A stretch of DNA of 64,000 nucleotides from Planctomycetota bacterium (GCA_016779225.1 JADHNZ010000001.1:62001-126000); one strand, 5' to 3'; counted from the stretch's first letter, positions 16,092-25,708 are shown. Notes: generated from the letters alone by a model not told the origin. Program-made: numbers and translations.

Positions 16092-18101
16092 ATGCTGCTG
16101 CCCCGCGCCACCCCGCTGATGCCCCGCCGCTCGCTCCGCACGCTCCTCGCCGTCTCTGCGGCCGGGGCGCTCGCCGGAGCGGCCATGCCCCTGTCCCACG
16201 CGCAGAGCACCGACGGCCCGCGCATCCTGACCGACCGCACCGGCGCCAGGACGCCCGAGCTCACCACTGAGGAGGACGGGTTCCTATTCGCCGTCTTCGG
16301 CGACCGCACGGGCGGCCCCCCCGAGGGCATCGAGGTCCTCGCGGAGGCCGTCGCCGAGGTGAACCTGATCGACCCCGACCTCGTCATGACGGTCGGCGAC
16401 CTGATCAACGGCTACAACCAGACGCCCGAGTGGATGGAGCAGATGCGCGAGTACCGCGCAACCATGGCCGCCCTCGACTGCCCGTGGTACCCGGTGGCCG
16501 GGAACCACGATGTCTACTGGCGCGGAGAGGGGCGGCCTCCGGAGGAGCACGAGGCCCACTACGAGGAGCACTTCGGCCCCCTGTGGTACGCGGTCGAGCA
16601 CAAGGGCTGCTGGTTCCTGGTGCTCTACACCGACGAGGCCAACCCCGAGACCGGCGAGCGCAACTTCAACAAGGCCGAGTGCCAGCGCATGAGCGAGGCC
16701 CAGCTGGCGTGGCTGGCCGCAACCCTCGAGCGCACCAAGGACGCGCGCCATGTGTTCGCCTTCGTCCACCATCCGCGCTGGACCGGCGGGCGCTACGGCG
16801 ACGACTGGGAGAAGGTCCACGGCCTCCTGGCGGCAGCCGGGAATGTGCGCGCCGTGTTCGGCGGCCACATCCACCACATGCGCTACGACGGCCCGCGAGA
16901 CGGCATCGAGTACTTCACCCTCGCCACGGTGGGCGGTCACCAGGGCGGCACCGTCCCCTCGGCGGGCTGGCTGCACCACTACGAGCTGGTGCATGTGCGC
17001 GACGACGGCATCTCGGTCACGAGCTACCCGGTCGGCAGCGCGACCGATCCGCGCGCCCTCACCGATGAGGTCGTGACGGAGACGGCACGCGTCGCGGGAG
17101 CCCTGCGCTTCCAGGTGGCTGCGCAGCCCGCGTGGGACGCCGCCCGAGGCGGCGCGGGAGACTTCGTCCTGCGCTGGACGAACCCCTCGACGCGCCCGGT
17201 CGAGCTGGTGGGCCGGGTCGGGAGCAGGGACGCCCGCTGGGGCTTCTTCCCCGACCACCTCCAAGGCACGTTGGCGGCGGGCGAGACGGCCGAGTTCACC
17301 GTGCGCGCCATGCGCGGCCCCGGGGGCCTCGACGGCGCCTTCGCCCTGCCCGAGGTCACCCTGCAGGCGGACTGGCTGGCCGAGGACGCACGCTTCGCCC
17401 TGCCCCTGCGGACGCAGGAGCTGCCCGTGGACCTCGGACGGCTCCCGGCGCCTCCCCTGCCCGCGGGCGAGCAGGTCCTGGTGCTCGACGGCGCGGGCGC
17501 GTGCGCCGTGATCCCCGCCCGCCAGGTGGACCTCCCGGCTGGCAGCCACCTCACCCTCGAGTGCTGGTACATGCCCGGGGACTGCGCAGGGCGCCGCGGC
17601 CTGCTGGCCAAGACCGAGAGCAGCGAGTACGGCCTGTTCGTGAGCGACTTCGGCGTGGACTGGAGCGTGCATGTGGACGGGGCGTACCGCCAGGCCGCCG
17701 CTCCTCCGGGCACGCTCACCCGCGACCGCTGGCACCACCTGGCCGGCGTGTGGGACGGACGCGAGGTGCGCCTCTATGTGGACGGCCGCCTCGCGGCCTC
17801 GGCCCCGGCCCTGGGCCAGCGCACGACGAACACCCTGCCCTTGATCCTCGGCGCGGACGTGGACCGGGCGGGGAACCCGACCTCGTTCAGCACCGGGCGC
17901 CTCGACGAGGTGCGCCTGTCCTCGGCCGCCCTGTACTCGGGGCCGCGGATCGAGGTCGAGCGGCGGCTGACTCCCGAGCGGGACGCGCTGATGCACCTGC
18001 ACATGGACGGCTACGCCGGCCCGTGGATCCACGACAGCGGCAGCCGCGGCGTCCGCGCCGCGCTGCGGGGGGCAGCCGCCCTCGAGCTCATCAGCGAGTA
18101 G
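16092..18101 (+). CDS. Exported metallophosphoesterase with C-terminal LamG-like domain
   Basis: A 669-residue protein. The N-terminus has a Tat-like signal (MPRRSLRTLLAVSAAG...SHAQS). The calcineurin-like phosphoesterase domain (about 60-310) shows the metal-binding set FGDRTGG, VGDLINGYN, AGNHDVYW, FVHHPRW and FGGHIHHM. A linker beta-domain follows, and about 460-660 forms a concanavalin/LamG-like fold (GSHLTLECWYMPGD, RWHHLAGVWDGREVRLYVDG). LamG domains usually bind carbohydrate or other ligands, so the enzyme probably acts on extracellular or periplasmic phosphoesters. Substrate unknown. It precedes the DUF1549/DUF1501 genes on the same strand. Confidence 0.87.
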   Translation: MLLPRATPLMPRRSLRTLLAVSAAGALAGAAMPLSHAQSTDGPRILTDRTGARTPELTTEEDGFLFAVFGDRTGGPPEGIEVLAEAVAEVNLIDPDLVMTVGDLINGYNQTPEWMEQMREYRATMAALDCPWYPVAGNHDVYWRGEGRPPEEHEAHYEEHFGPLWYAVEHKGCWFLVLYTDEANPETGERNFNKAECQRMSEAQLAWLAATLERTKDARHVFAFVHHPRWTGGRYGDDWEKVHGLLAAAGNVRAVFGGHIHHMRYDGPRDGIEYFTLATVGGHQGGTVPSAGWLHHYELVHVRDDGISVTSYPVGSATDPRALTDEVVTETARVAGALRFQVAAQPAWDAARGGAGDFVLRWTNPSTRPVELVGRVGSRDARWGFFPDHLQGTLAAGETAEFTVRAMRGPGGLDGAFALPEVTLQADWLAEDARFALPLRTQELPVDLGRLPAPPLPAGEQVLVLDGAGACAVIPARQVDLPAGSHLTLECWYMPGDCAGRRGLLAKTESSEYGLFVSDFGVDWSVHVDGAYRQAAAPPGTLTRDRWHHLAGVWDGREVRLYVDGRLAASAPALGQRTTNTLPLILGADVDRAGNPTSFSTGRLDEVRLSSAALYSGPRIEVERRLTPERDALMHLHMDGYAGPWIHDSGSRGVRAALRGAAALELISE

Positions 18102-18123
18102 GGAGCTCCCGGGCGCGGGCGGT

Positions 18124-18129
18124 TATGGT
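18124..18129 (+). promoter_or_regulatory. Putative -10 box TATGGT (leaderless DUF1549 gene)
   Basis: It begins 12 nt before the GTG start at 18136 and supports that non-ATG start. Confidence 0.5.
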
Positions 18130-18135
18130 GGCACC

Positions 18136-20781
18136 GTGACGACGCTCGCGCTCCTGCTGGCTCTCGCTGCCTGCCCGTCCTGGGCGCAGCAAGCACACGA
18201 GGAGCCCGTCTGGTGGTCCCTGGTTCCTCTAGCGCCGGGGAGGGCTGGCCGCGTCACGGAGGACCCCTGGATCCGGGAGCCGCTGGACGCGTTCGTGCTC
18301 GAGCGCCTCCGCGCCCACGGCCTCGAGCCCGCGCCGCCCGCCGACCCGCGCTCCCTCCTGCGCCGCCTGCACCTGGACCTCGTGGGCCTCCCCCCCACGC
18401 CGGAGGAGGTTGCTGCATTCTGCGCGGACCCCTCTGAGGCGGCGTGGAACGCCGCGATCGAGCGCCTGCTTGCGAGCCCCCGCTTCGGCGAGCGGCAGGC
18501 CCAGGCCTGGCTCGACCTCGTCCACTACGCAGACTCCCACGGCTTCGACAAGGACAAGCCGCGCCCCCACGCCTGGCCCTACCGCGACTGGGTCATCGAG
18601 GCCCTCAACACGGACCTCCCCTACGGCGAGTTCGTCCGCATGCAGCTCGCCGGCGATGTGCTGGAGCCCGGCCCCGGGGTGGTCGCCACGGGGATGCTCG
18701 CCGCCGGGCCCTGGGACTTCGTCGGCCAGGTCGAGGTGGCCGACGGCACGAGCGAGAAGCGCCGGGTCCGCAGCCTCGACCGGGACGACATGGTGGCGAC
18801 GGTGGCAACGGCGCTGCTCAGCACGACGGCCCAGTGCGCCCGCTGCCACGACCACAAGTTCGACCCCGTCTCCCAGGAGGAGTACTTCGACCTGCAGGCC
18901 GTGTTCGCGGGGGTGGACCGCGCGGAGGTGGCCTTCGACGCAGACCCCGGGACGGCCGCAAGGAGGCGCGAGCTGCAGCGGGATCTGCAAGAGCTCGAGC
19001 AGCGGCGCGGCGAGCGAGAGGCCGAGCTGGCGCAGCTGCTGCTCGAGGCTCCGGGCGCGCGCGGCCTCGAGGGCGAGCGTGACCGGCTGCTCGCGGCGCT
19101 GCCCGAGCCCGACCGCACCGGCTCCATGGGCTGGCACAGCGGGCTCGCGCAGCGGCCGGACGAGCTCCGCTGGGTGATGGTCGAGCTGGAGGAGGCCGGT
19201 CCTGCCGACGCCATCCGCCTCCACCCCGCCAACGAGGTCTTCCGCGGGCACGCCGGGGCCGGCTTCGGCCTGCCCGAGGAACTCGAGGTCGAGGTGCGCT
19301 CCGCCGAGGATGCGCCGTGGCGAATGGCTGGCAGCTGGCAGCGGGCTCCCGGCCCACGCTCCGCCGCCAACGCCCCGCTCCTCTTCCCCGTCGAGGAGGA
19401 GAGCGTGCAGGCGGTCCGCGTGACGAGCCGGACCCTCTTCGATCGAGGCGGGGACTTCTGCTTCGCGCTCGCCGAGCTCGAGGTCCTGAGTGAGGGCAGC
19501 AACCGGGCCCTGGGCGCCACCGTGCGCGCGTCCGACACCATCGAGGCCGCGCCTCGCTGGGGAGCCGCGATGCTGGTCGACGGGCGATCGCCCCACGCGC
19601 CGGAGCAGGCCCCGCTGGACCGCGTGGAGTCCGCGCTCGCGCGCGTGCGCCGGACGGCGCCTGGAGCGGCGCGCGTCGAGGCCGAGCTCACGGCGCTTCT
19701 GGAGGAGCGCACGCCCCTCCTCACGGCGCTGGAGGCGCTCCCCCCGCAGCGCCGCGTCTTCGCCGCGGCCAACGAGTTCCAGGGCGAGGGGCGCTTCCAG
19801 CCCGTGGGCGGCGGCCACGCCCGGCCGGTCGCCGTGCTCGCCCGCGGGGATGCCGATGCTCCGGGCGCCATGAGCGCCCCCGGGGCCTTCGCCGCTGCCG
19901 GCCACGCGGCCGCTCGATTCGAGCTCCCTGGTGACGCCCCGGAGAGCGCGCGGCGACTGGCCCTGGCCGAGTGGATCGCAGCCCCGGACAACCCCCTCAC
20001 CTGGCGCTCGATCGCGAACCGGATCTGGCAGCGGCACCTCGGACAGGGCCTCGCACCCACTCCCAGCGACTTCGGGCGGATGGGCGTCCCGCCGTCCCAC
20101 CCGGAGCTCCTCGACCACCTCGCGGCGCGCCTCTTGTCGAGCGGCGGCTCACTCAAGGACCTGCATCGCACCATCGTCCGCTCGGCCACCTACCGCCAGG
20201 CCTCGAGCCCGAGCGCGCTCGCCCGCGAGCTGGACGGCTCGCGTCGCCTGCTGTCCCATGCACCGCGGCGCCGCCTCGATGCCGAGTCCCTGCGCGACGC
20301 GCTGCTCTGCCTGAGCGGCGAGCTCGACCTCTCCATGGGCGGCCCCGGCTTCCAGGCGTTCCGCTTCGAGGACGACCACTCTCCGCGCTACCTGCACGGT
20401 GAGGTCGACCCCCGCGACCCGGCCCTGATGAGGCGCGCGGTGTATCGCTTCGTGGTGCGCTCCGTGCCCGATCCCTGGATGCAGGCCTTCGACTGCGCCG
20501 ATCCCTCGGTGCTGACCGCGCAGAGGTTCGAGACGACCACGCCGCTGCAGGCCCTGGCGCTCCTGAACGACGGCTTCGTGCTCGCGCGGGCGCGCGCCAT
20601 GGCGGCGCGGGTCGAGGCCGAGGACCCGGCCGATCCGCTCGGGCGGGCCGTGGCCCTGGCCTGGCTGCGCGCGCCGCTGCCGGCGGAGCGGCAGGCCCTC
20701 GAGGCGCACGCGGAGACCTTTGGGCTGGCGGCGGCCTGCCGCGTGCTCCTGAACTCGGCGGAGGTCTCCCATGTGGACTGA
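18136..20781 (+). CDS. DUF1549/DUF1553 exported protein
   Basis: An 881-residue protein with a signal peptide (MTTLALLLALAACPSWAQ). The DUF1549 region (about 45-265) includes LRRLHLDLVGLPPTPEEV, RPHAWPYRDWVI and a CARCHDHKFDP motif near residues 234-244 that resembles a c-type heme or metal site. DUF1553 lies in the last 260 residues (NPLTWRSIANRIWQRHLG, RFETTTPLQALALLND). A central jelly-roll-like region (about 320-460) may bind ligand. Unlike many relatives it lacks the separate N-terminal PSCyt1 cytochrome domain. The family is abundant in Planctomycetota and nearly always paired with a DUF1501 gene, as here; the function is unproven but often tied to polysaccharide use. GTG start chosen from the signal peptide and the upstream -10 box. 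Confidence 0.88.
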   Translation: MTTLALLLALAACPSWAQQAHEEPVWWSLVPLAPGRAGRVTEDPWIREPLDAFVLERLRAHGLEPAPPADPRSLLRRLHLDLVGLPPTPEEVAAFCADPSEAAWNAAIERLLASPRFGERQAQAWLDLVHYADSHGFDKDKPRPHAWPYRDWVIEALNTDLPYGEFVRMQLAGDVLEPGPGVVATGMLAAGPWDFVGQVEVADGTSEKRRVRSLDRDDMVATVATALLSTTAQCARCHDHKFDPVSQEEYFDLQAVFAGVDRAEVAFDADPGTAARRRELQRDLQELEQRRGEREAELAQLLLEAPGARGLEGERDRLLAALPEPDRTGSMGWHSGLAQRPDELRWVMVELEEAGPADAIRLHPANEVFRGHAGAGFGLPEELEVEVRSAEDAPWRMAGSWQRAPGPRSAANAPLLFPVEEESVQAVRVTSRTLFDRGGDFCFALAELEVLSEGSNRALGATVRASDTIEAAPRWGAAMLVDGRSPHAPEQAPLDRVESALARVRRTAPGAARVEAELTALLEERTPLLTALEALPPQRRVFAAANEFQGEGRFQPVGGGHARPVAVLARGDADAPGAMSAPGAFAAAGHAAARFELPGDAPESARRLALAEWIAAPDNPLTWRSIANRIWQRHLGQGLAPTPSDFGRMGVPPSHPELLDHLAARLLSSGGSLKDLHRTIVRSATYRQASSPSALARELDGSRRLLSHAPRRRLDAESLRDALLCLSGELDLSMGGPGFQAFRFEDDHSPRYLHGEVDPRDPALMRRAVYRFVVRSVPDPWMQAFDCADPSVLTAQRFETTTPLQALALLNDGFVLARARAMAARVEAEDPADPLGRAVALAWLRAPLPAERQALEAHAETFGLAAACRVLLNSAEVSHVD

Positions 20782-22186
20782 GCCCGGCGCGACCCGGCGG
20801 GGGCTCCTCAGCCACGCCAGCCGCGGGCTGGCGGGGCTTGCGCTCGCGCGCCTCCTCGTGGAGGACGGCCTGCTCACGGGCGAGGGACGCAGGCCCGACC
20901 ACGCGCCGACGGCCAAGCGGGTCGTCCAGCTCTTCATGTCGGGGGCGGCGAGCCAGTGCGACCTCTTCGACCACAAGCCGCTGTTGACCGAGCGCGCAGG
21001 CGAGCCCTGGGACCCGGGCGAGAGCGTCGAGCTCTTCCAGTCGGCGCCCGGCGTCGTGATGCCCTCCCCCTTCGGATGGCGGCAGGCCGGTGAGAGCGGC
21101 CGCTGGATGAGCGGCCTCGTGCCGCGCCTCGCGGAGCGCGTCGACGACCTCGCGTTCATCCACTCGATGACCTCGCGCTCGAATGTGCACGGACCGGCGA
21201 CCTTCCTGGCGTCGACCGGCTTCACGCTGCCCGGCTTCCCCTCCGCCGGCGCCTGGGTCGGCGCGGCGCTCGGCTCCGCGAACCGCGACCTGCCGACCTT
21301 CGTTGCGCTCCCGGATGTGCGCGGGCTGCCCCCCGGCGGGCCGAAGAACTGGGCGGCGGGCTTCCTCCCCGCGCAGCACCAGGGGACGGCCTTCCAGCCC
21401 AGCGCCGCCGAGCCCGTCTCTCACCTGTTCCCACCGGCCGATGCCGGCCTGGGGCCGGGCCAGGAGGACGCGGACCGGGCGCTGCTGCACTCCCTGGACG
21501 AGGGGCACGCGGCCGCGCGCCCGGGGGACGCGCGGCTCCGGGCCCGCGTACGCTCCTACGAGCTCGCCGCGCGCATGCAGCTGTCCTGTCCCGAGGCGCT
21601 GGACCTCGGGGCCGAGCCGCGCTCGATCCGAGAGCTGTACGGCCTCGACGATCCGGTCACGGCGGACTTCGGGCGCCGCTGCCTGGTGGCGCGCCGACTC
21701 CTCGAGCGCGGCGTCCGCTTCGTGCAGGTCTGGTGCGGCGCGGACAACGGCTTTCCGCGGCGCAACTGGGACAGCCACGAGGACCTCGAGCGCGACCACG
21801 GCGCCATGGGCCGCTCCATGGACCGTCCGGCCGCCGCACTCGTGCAGGACCTGAAGCAGCGCGGGCTCCTCGAGGACACGATCGTCCACTGGACGACCGA
21901 GTTCGGGCGCATGCCCTGCAGCCAGGGCGGCAAGGGCCGCGACCACAACCCCGACGGCTTCACGAGCTGGCTCGCCGGAGGCGGCGTCGCGGGGGGCCGC
22001 ACCTTCGGCGCGACCGACGAGTGGTCGTGGCGCGCGATGGACCGCCCCGTAGAGGCCCATGATGTGCACGCGACCCTCCTCCACTGCCTGGGCTACGACC
22101 ACGAGCGCCTGACCGTTCGCAGCGACGGGATCGATCGCCGGCTCACGGATGTGCACGGCCGGGTGCTGCACGAGCTGCTCGCCTGA
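20771..22186 (+). CDS. DUF1501 family protein
   Basis: A 471-residue protein that overlaps the DUF1549/1553 gene by 11 nt and has GGAGGT upstream. The N-terminus (TRRGLLSHASRGLAGLALA) is a Tat-type export signal. The body matches DUF1501, an alkaline-phosphatase/sulfatase-like fold: VVQLFMSGAASQCDLFDHK, SNVHGPATFLASTGF, RFVQVWCGADN..WDSHEDL, WTTEFGRMPCSQGGKGRDHN and the closing LTDVHGRVLHELLA. It is probably exported already folded. The partner gene and tight coupling indicate a joint, uncharacterised function. Confidence 0.9.
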   Translation: MWTEPGATRRGLLSHASRGLAGLALARLLVEDGLLTGEGRRPDHAPTAKRVVQLFMSGAASQCDLFDHKPLLTERAGEPWDPGESVELFQSAPGVVMPSPFGWRQAGESGRWMSGLVPRLAERVDDLAFIHSMTSRSNVHGPATFLASTGFTLPGFPSAGAWVGAALGSANRDLPTFVALPDVRGLPPGGPKNWAAGFLPAQHQGTAFQPSAAEPVSHLFPPADAGLGPGQEDADRALLHSLDEGHAAARPGDARLRARVRSYELAARMQLSCPEALDLGAEPRSIRELYGLDDPVTADFGRRCLVARRLLERGVRFVQVWCGADNGFPRRNWDSHEDLERDHGAMGRSMDRPAAALVQDLKQRGLLEDTIVHWTTEFGRMPCSQGGKGRDHNPDGFTSWLAGGGVAGGRTFGATDEWSWRAMDRPVEAHDVHATLLHCLGYDHERLTVRSDGIDRRLTDVHGRVLHELLA

Positions 22187-22266
22187 GGAGCGACCCGCGG
22201 TCGCGACCTCCCCGGCGCAGGGGTCTTCGCACCGCGCCGGAAGGGCCTCCTCGGTCCGGGAGGCTC

Positions 22267-22300
22267 CGGCGTGCCTCTGCCAATCGGGACCGGCACGCCG
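22267..22300. promoter_or_regulatory. Inverted repeat directly upstream of the FAD oxidoreductase -10 box
   Basis: CGGCGTGCC (22267-22275) and GGCACGCCG (22292-22300) form a perfect 9-bp inverted repeat with a 16-bp spacer. The right arm abuts the putative -10 box at 22301. It could be the terminator of the preceding operon or an operator site. Confidence 0.35.
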
Positions 22301-22306
22301 TACCCT
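22301..22306 (+). promoter_or_regulatory. Putative -10 box TACCCT (leaderless FAD oxidoreductase gene)
   Basis: It begins 13 nt before the ATG at 22314. Confidence 0.45.
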
Positions 22307-22313
22307 GCGCCGA

Positions 22314-24023
22314 ATGCACACCCGTCGCCGTGACCTCCTCGGCTGGGCGGCCAGCGGGAGCCTGGCCGCTGCACCGCCCCTCTCGATCCTGGCCAGCGCC
22401 TGCCGCAGCGCCGGGGAGCGGGAGGCAGAGCTGCACGCGGAGGTGGTGGTGCTCGGCGGCGGGCTCGGCGGATGCGCCGCGGCGCTGGCCGCCTGCCGTC
22501 GGGGGCGCTCGGTGGTCCTCGTGGAGCCCGACCTCTGGCTCGGCGGCCAGCTGACCAGCCAGGCGGTTCCCGCGGACGAGAACGCCGCCATCGAGACGGG
22601 GGGCTCCACCGCTTCCTATCGCGAGCTCCGCGAGCGCATCCGCGCCCACTACCGCGACCACCGCGGCCTGACCCCTGCCGCCCACGCGAGCGCGCGCCTG
22701 AACCCCGGCGGCGGGTTCGTCTCGAACTTCTGCTGCGACCCGCTCGCCGCCCTCGCGGGACTGGACGAGCTCCTGGCTCCCCATGTGGAGGCCGGACGCC
22801 TGCGGCTGCTGCTCGAGCACGAGCTGGTGCGGGCGGATCTGGAGGGTGACCGCGTGCGCGCGGTCGTCGTCCGCGACCGGGAGGGCGTCGAGCGGGTGCT
22901 CCGCGCGCCCGTCTTCCTGGAGGCCACCGAGGAGGGCGAGGGCCTGCCCCTGCTTGGGATCGAGCATGTGATCGGGGCCGAGGGCCGCGGAGAGCACGGC
23001 GAGCCCTCCGCGCCCGAGACCGCAGACCCCCTGGACCAGCAGGCGATCACCTGGTGCTTCGCCATGGACCATCGCCCTGGAGAGGACCACCGGGGCGACG
23101 CGCCAGAGGGGTGGGACCGCTGGGGACGCTTCGTGCCGGAGCTCACGCCGCCGTGGCCGGGGCCGCTGCTGTCCCTGACGGGCTCGCACCCGGTGACCCT
23201 CGAGCCCCGCCAGTACGGCTTCGTTCCTCCGGAGCGAGGCCGGAGCGCCCCGCGGACCCAGCACCCCAACCTCTTCGCCTACCGCCAGATCCTGAACCCC
23301 GAGGTCCACGCCGACGGCGCCGACCTCTGCGCGGTGACCCTGGTGAACTGGCCCCAGAACGACGCCATGGTGACGCCGCTCTTCGGGCCCGGCATCGGCC
23401 CCGCGGAGCGCGCCCGCGCCCTCCGCGAGGCGCGCGAGGTCTCGCTCTGCCTGCTGCACTGGCTGCGCACCGAGTGCCCCAGGCCCGACGGTGGCCAGGG
23501 CTGGCCGGGACTCGCCCTGCGCGGGGACCTGCTGGGCACGGAGGACGGCCTCGCGCGCAGGCCCTACATCCGCGAGGCACGGCGCATGCGCGCGCGCTTC
23601 ACCGTGACCGAGCAGCATGTGTCCCCAGTGCTGCGGCCCGAGGTGGACGGCGTCCGACGCGCGGCCCGCTTCGAGGACTCGGTCGGCATCGGCCACTACC
23701 GCATCGACCTGCACCCCTCGACCTCGGGGCGGAACTATGTGGACCTTGAGTGCCTGCCGTTCGAGGTGCCCTTCGGCGCGCTGCTCCCCCAGCGCGTCGA
23801 GAATGTCCTCGCCGCGGGCAAGTGCATGGGCAGCACACACCTCACCAACGGCGCGTACCGCCTGCACCCGGTGGAGTGGGGCGTGGGCGAGGCCGCGGGC
23901 GCCGCGGCCGCCCTGGCCGTGGCAAGCGGCGAGCTCCCCGGGGTGCACGCCAGCAGCAGCGCACGCCTCCAGGCCCTCCAGGAGGACCTGACCCGCGGCG
24001 GCGCGCTCCTGCGCTGGCCCTGA
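22314..24023 (+). CDS. Exported FAD-dependent oxidoreductase
   Basis: A 569-residue protein with a Tat-like signal (MHTRRRDLLGWAASGSLAA) and then the dinucleotide-binding motif VVVLGGGLGGCAAALAACRRG near residues 43-63. Later hallmarks of the FAD_oxidored group are LWLGGQLTSQAV, NVLAAGKCMGSTHLTNGAYRLHP and GVGEAAGAAAALAV. Planctomycete relatives are often annotated as xanthan-lyase-like or generic FAD proteins; the substrate is unknown. It is downstream of the DUF1501 gene with its own predicted promoter and faces the convergent sulfatase-fold gene. Confidence 0.87.
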   Translation: MHTRRRDLLGWAASGSLAAAPPLSILASACRSAGEREAELHAEVVVLGGGLGGCAAALAACRRGRSVVLVEPDLWLGGQLTSQAVPADENAAIETGGSTASYRELRERIRAHYRDHRGLTPAAHASARLNPGGGFVSNFCCDPLAALAGLDELLAPHVEAGRLRLLLEHELVRADLEGDRVRAVVVRDREGVERVLRAPVFLEATEEGEGLPLLGIEHVIGAEGRGEHGEPSAPETADPLDQQAITWCFAMDHRPGEDHRGDAPEGWDRWGRFVPELTPPWPGPLLSLTGSHPVTLEPRQYGFVPPERGRSAPRTQHPNLFAYRQILNPEVHADGADLCAVTLVNWPQNDAMVTPLFGPGIGPAERARALREAREVSLCLLHWLRTECPRPDGGQGWPGLALRGDLLGTEDGLARRPYIREARRMRARFTVTEQHVSPVLRPEVDGVRRAARFEDSVGIGHYRIDLHPSTSGRNYVDLECLPFEVPFGALLPQRVENVLAAGKCMGSTHLTNGAYRLHPVEWGVGEAAGAAAALAVASGELPGVHASSSARLQALQEDLTRGGALLRWP

Positions 24024-24073
24024 TCGGGCTCCGGCCTGCGCGGGGCCCGCGAGCGAGCCCCGGAGCACCCGCG

Positions 24074-25702
24074 TCAGCGCTCTTCGCCGTCCGCGTCGCC
24101 CCCCGAGCCTCCGTCGTCGGAGCCGTCCCCGCCGCCATAGCCGAGGGCGCTCAGCAGCGCGTCCACATCGCGAGTGCCGCGGGCGTCCTCCCGGGGGCTG
24201 AGGGCCTCGGCCAGGCCCTGGACGGCGCCCGCGGGCTCCGCGGCCGCGAAGGCCTGGGCGATCCAGCCGTGCAGGCCGCTGCGCAGGTCCCAGAGCGCGT
24301 CGAGGGCGCCTCCGCGGAGCTCCTCCGGCCAGCGCAGCCAGGGATCCCCGGCAGCAGGCGGGACGAGGGCCGAGGGGCCAAGCCCGCCGGTGAGCGCGAC
24401 CGGGGGCACAGGTCCCCCGGCGACCAGATTCGCGCTCTCCGCCGCATCGGTGCCGAGGTCGTAGCGCTCAGCCGTCCGGACACCCTGGGCGTCGGCCGAG
24501 ACGATGACCTTCCCCCTGCCATCGGTCATGCCGACGAAGGGGAAGTTGCCGTTGGTCTGCAAGAGGAGCCGGCGATGGGGCTCCTCGCGCAGGGCGCGCC
24601 CGAGGCTCTGGCCGTCGAGACCCGGGACCTCCGGCAGGCGCAGCCACTCCACCAGGCTCGGGAAGAGGTCCATCGGGGACACGAGGGCGTCGGCAACGAC
24701 CCCCTGCGGCAGGGCTCCCTGGGGGGCGCGGACCACGAGCGGCACGCGCAGCATCTCCTCATAGAGGTGGTCGTTGTGACCGAAGCGGCCGTGCTGCCAG
24801 AAGGCCTCGCCATGGTCACTGGTGACCACGAGCCAGGTGCGCTCCCACAGGCCGCGGTCCCGCAGCCCGGCGACCATCGCCCCAAGGGCCGCGTCCATCC
24901 AGTGGAGGCTGGCGTCGTAGAGGTCGAGGGTGTGCTGCCGGTCGGCCTCCCCCATCGGGATCTCGCCGCGATTCGCCCTGGCGAGCGGACGGTCTTGGCC
25001 CTCGGCGTACCCTCCGGGGAACTCCTCGTCCGACCATGAGCTCGCGTAGGCCGGATCGACGAACGGCGCGCGGTGCTCGGCGGGCGGGGCGTAGGGCGAG
25101 TGGGGCTGGAGGGCGTGCAGGTAGACGAAGGCGTCCCGGCCCGCCTCGCGCTCGTCCAGGAAGCGCGCCAGCTGCTGCGGCCACTCGTCCGCGCCCACCA
25201 GGTGGATGAAGGAGCCGTCGCCCCGCTGCACGCGCTGGACCCCTTCAGGGCCAGGACCCTCGAAGAGGTCGACCCACTGGTCGAAGCCCAGGTCCGTCGA
25301 GGTCGCGGTGGACGCGTTGGCGTTGGCCGAGGCGCCCAGGGTCTGCCAGCCGGCGCCGCGCAGGTGCTCCGCAAGGGTCACGCCTCCGGGGCGCGCGTGC
25401 CGTCCGAAGGGCCTGAGCAGGCCGTGCCGCTGCGGCAGGAGCCCGGTCATGATCGAGGCCGTCGAGGCGACCGTGTAGGGGGCGGGTGCGTGCGCGTTGC
25501 GGAAGCTCACCCCCTCGGCCGCGAGCGCATCCAGGTGCGGGGTGGTCTCGCGCTCGTAGCCCAGGTGGTGCACATGGCCGGCATGCAGGGCGTCGAAGAC
25601 GACCATGACCACGAGGCGGCCCTCGGACGCGGGCGCACAGGAGCTCCAGAGGGTCGCGGCCAGCGCGGCGGCGGTCAGGACGCAGGGTGCGGGGGCGCGC
25701 AT
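24074..25702 (-). CDS. Sulfatase-superfamily lipoprotein (no formylglycine cysteine)
   Basis: A 542-residue protein with a short signal ending in a Cys at residue 22 (possible lipoprotein). The alkaline-phosphatase/sulfatase fold is clear: VVMVVFDALHAGHVHHLGY (metal Asp37), TTPHLDALAAEG, TGLLPQRHGL and VTSDHGEAFWQHGRFGHNDHL. The position of the catalytic Cys/Ser of true sulfatases (CxPxR) is instead APYTVAS with Thr77, a pattern also seen in threonine-nucleophile phospho-transferases and phosphatases of the superfamily. It may therefore hydrolyse phosphoesters or phosphonates rather than sulfate esters. The tail is Gly/Asp-rich with ALGYGG. Divergent from the parvulin-like gene, only 44 bp apart. 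Confidence 0.85.
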   Translation of the reverse strand: MRAPAPCVLTAAALAATLWSSCAPASEGRLVVMVVFDALHAGHVHHLGYERETTPHLDALAAEGVSFRNAHAPAPYTVASTASIMTGLLPQRHGLLRPFGRHARPGGVTLAEHLRGAGWQTLGASANANASTATSTDLGFDQWVDLFEGPGPEGVQRVQRGDGSFIHLVGADEWPQQLARFLDEREAGRDAFVYLHALQPHSPYAPPAEHRAPFVDPAYASSWSDEEFPGGYAEGQDRPLARANRGEIPMGEADRQHTLDLYDASLHWMDAALGAMVAGLRDRGLWERTWLVVTSDHGEAFWQHGRFGHNDHLYEEMLRVPLVVRAPQGALPQGVVADALVSPMDLFPSLVEWLRLPEVPGLDGQSLGRALREEPHRRLLLQTNGNFPFVGMTDGRGKVIVSADAQGVRTAERYDLGTDAAESANLVAGGPVPPVALTGGLGPSALVPPAAGDPWLRWPEELRGGALDALWDLRSGLHGWIAQAFAAAEPAGAVQGLAEALSPREDARGTRDVDALLSALGYGGGDGSDDGGSGGDADGEER

Positions 25703-25708
25703 GGGCGC

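Noticed and set aside
18833-18866. CARCHDHKFDP as proof of a cytochrome c
   Set aside because: It is a conserved element inside DUF1549; heme attachment is unproven and the dedicated cytochrome domain is absent.
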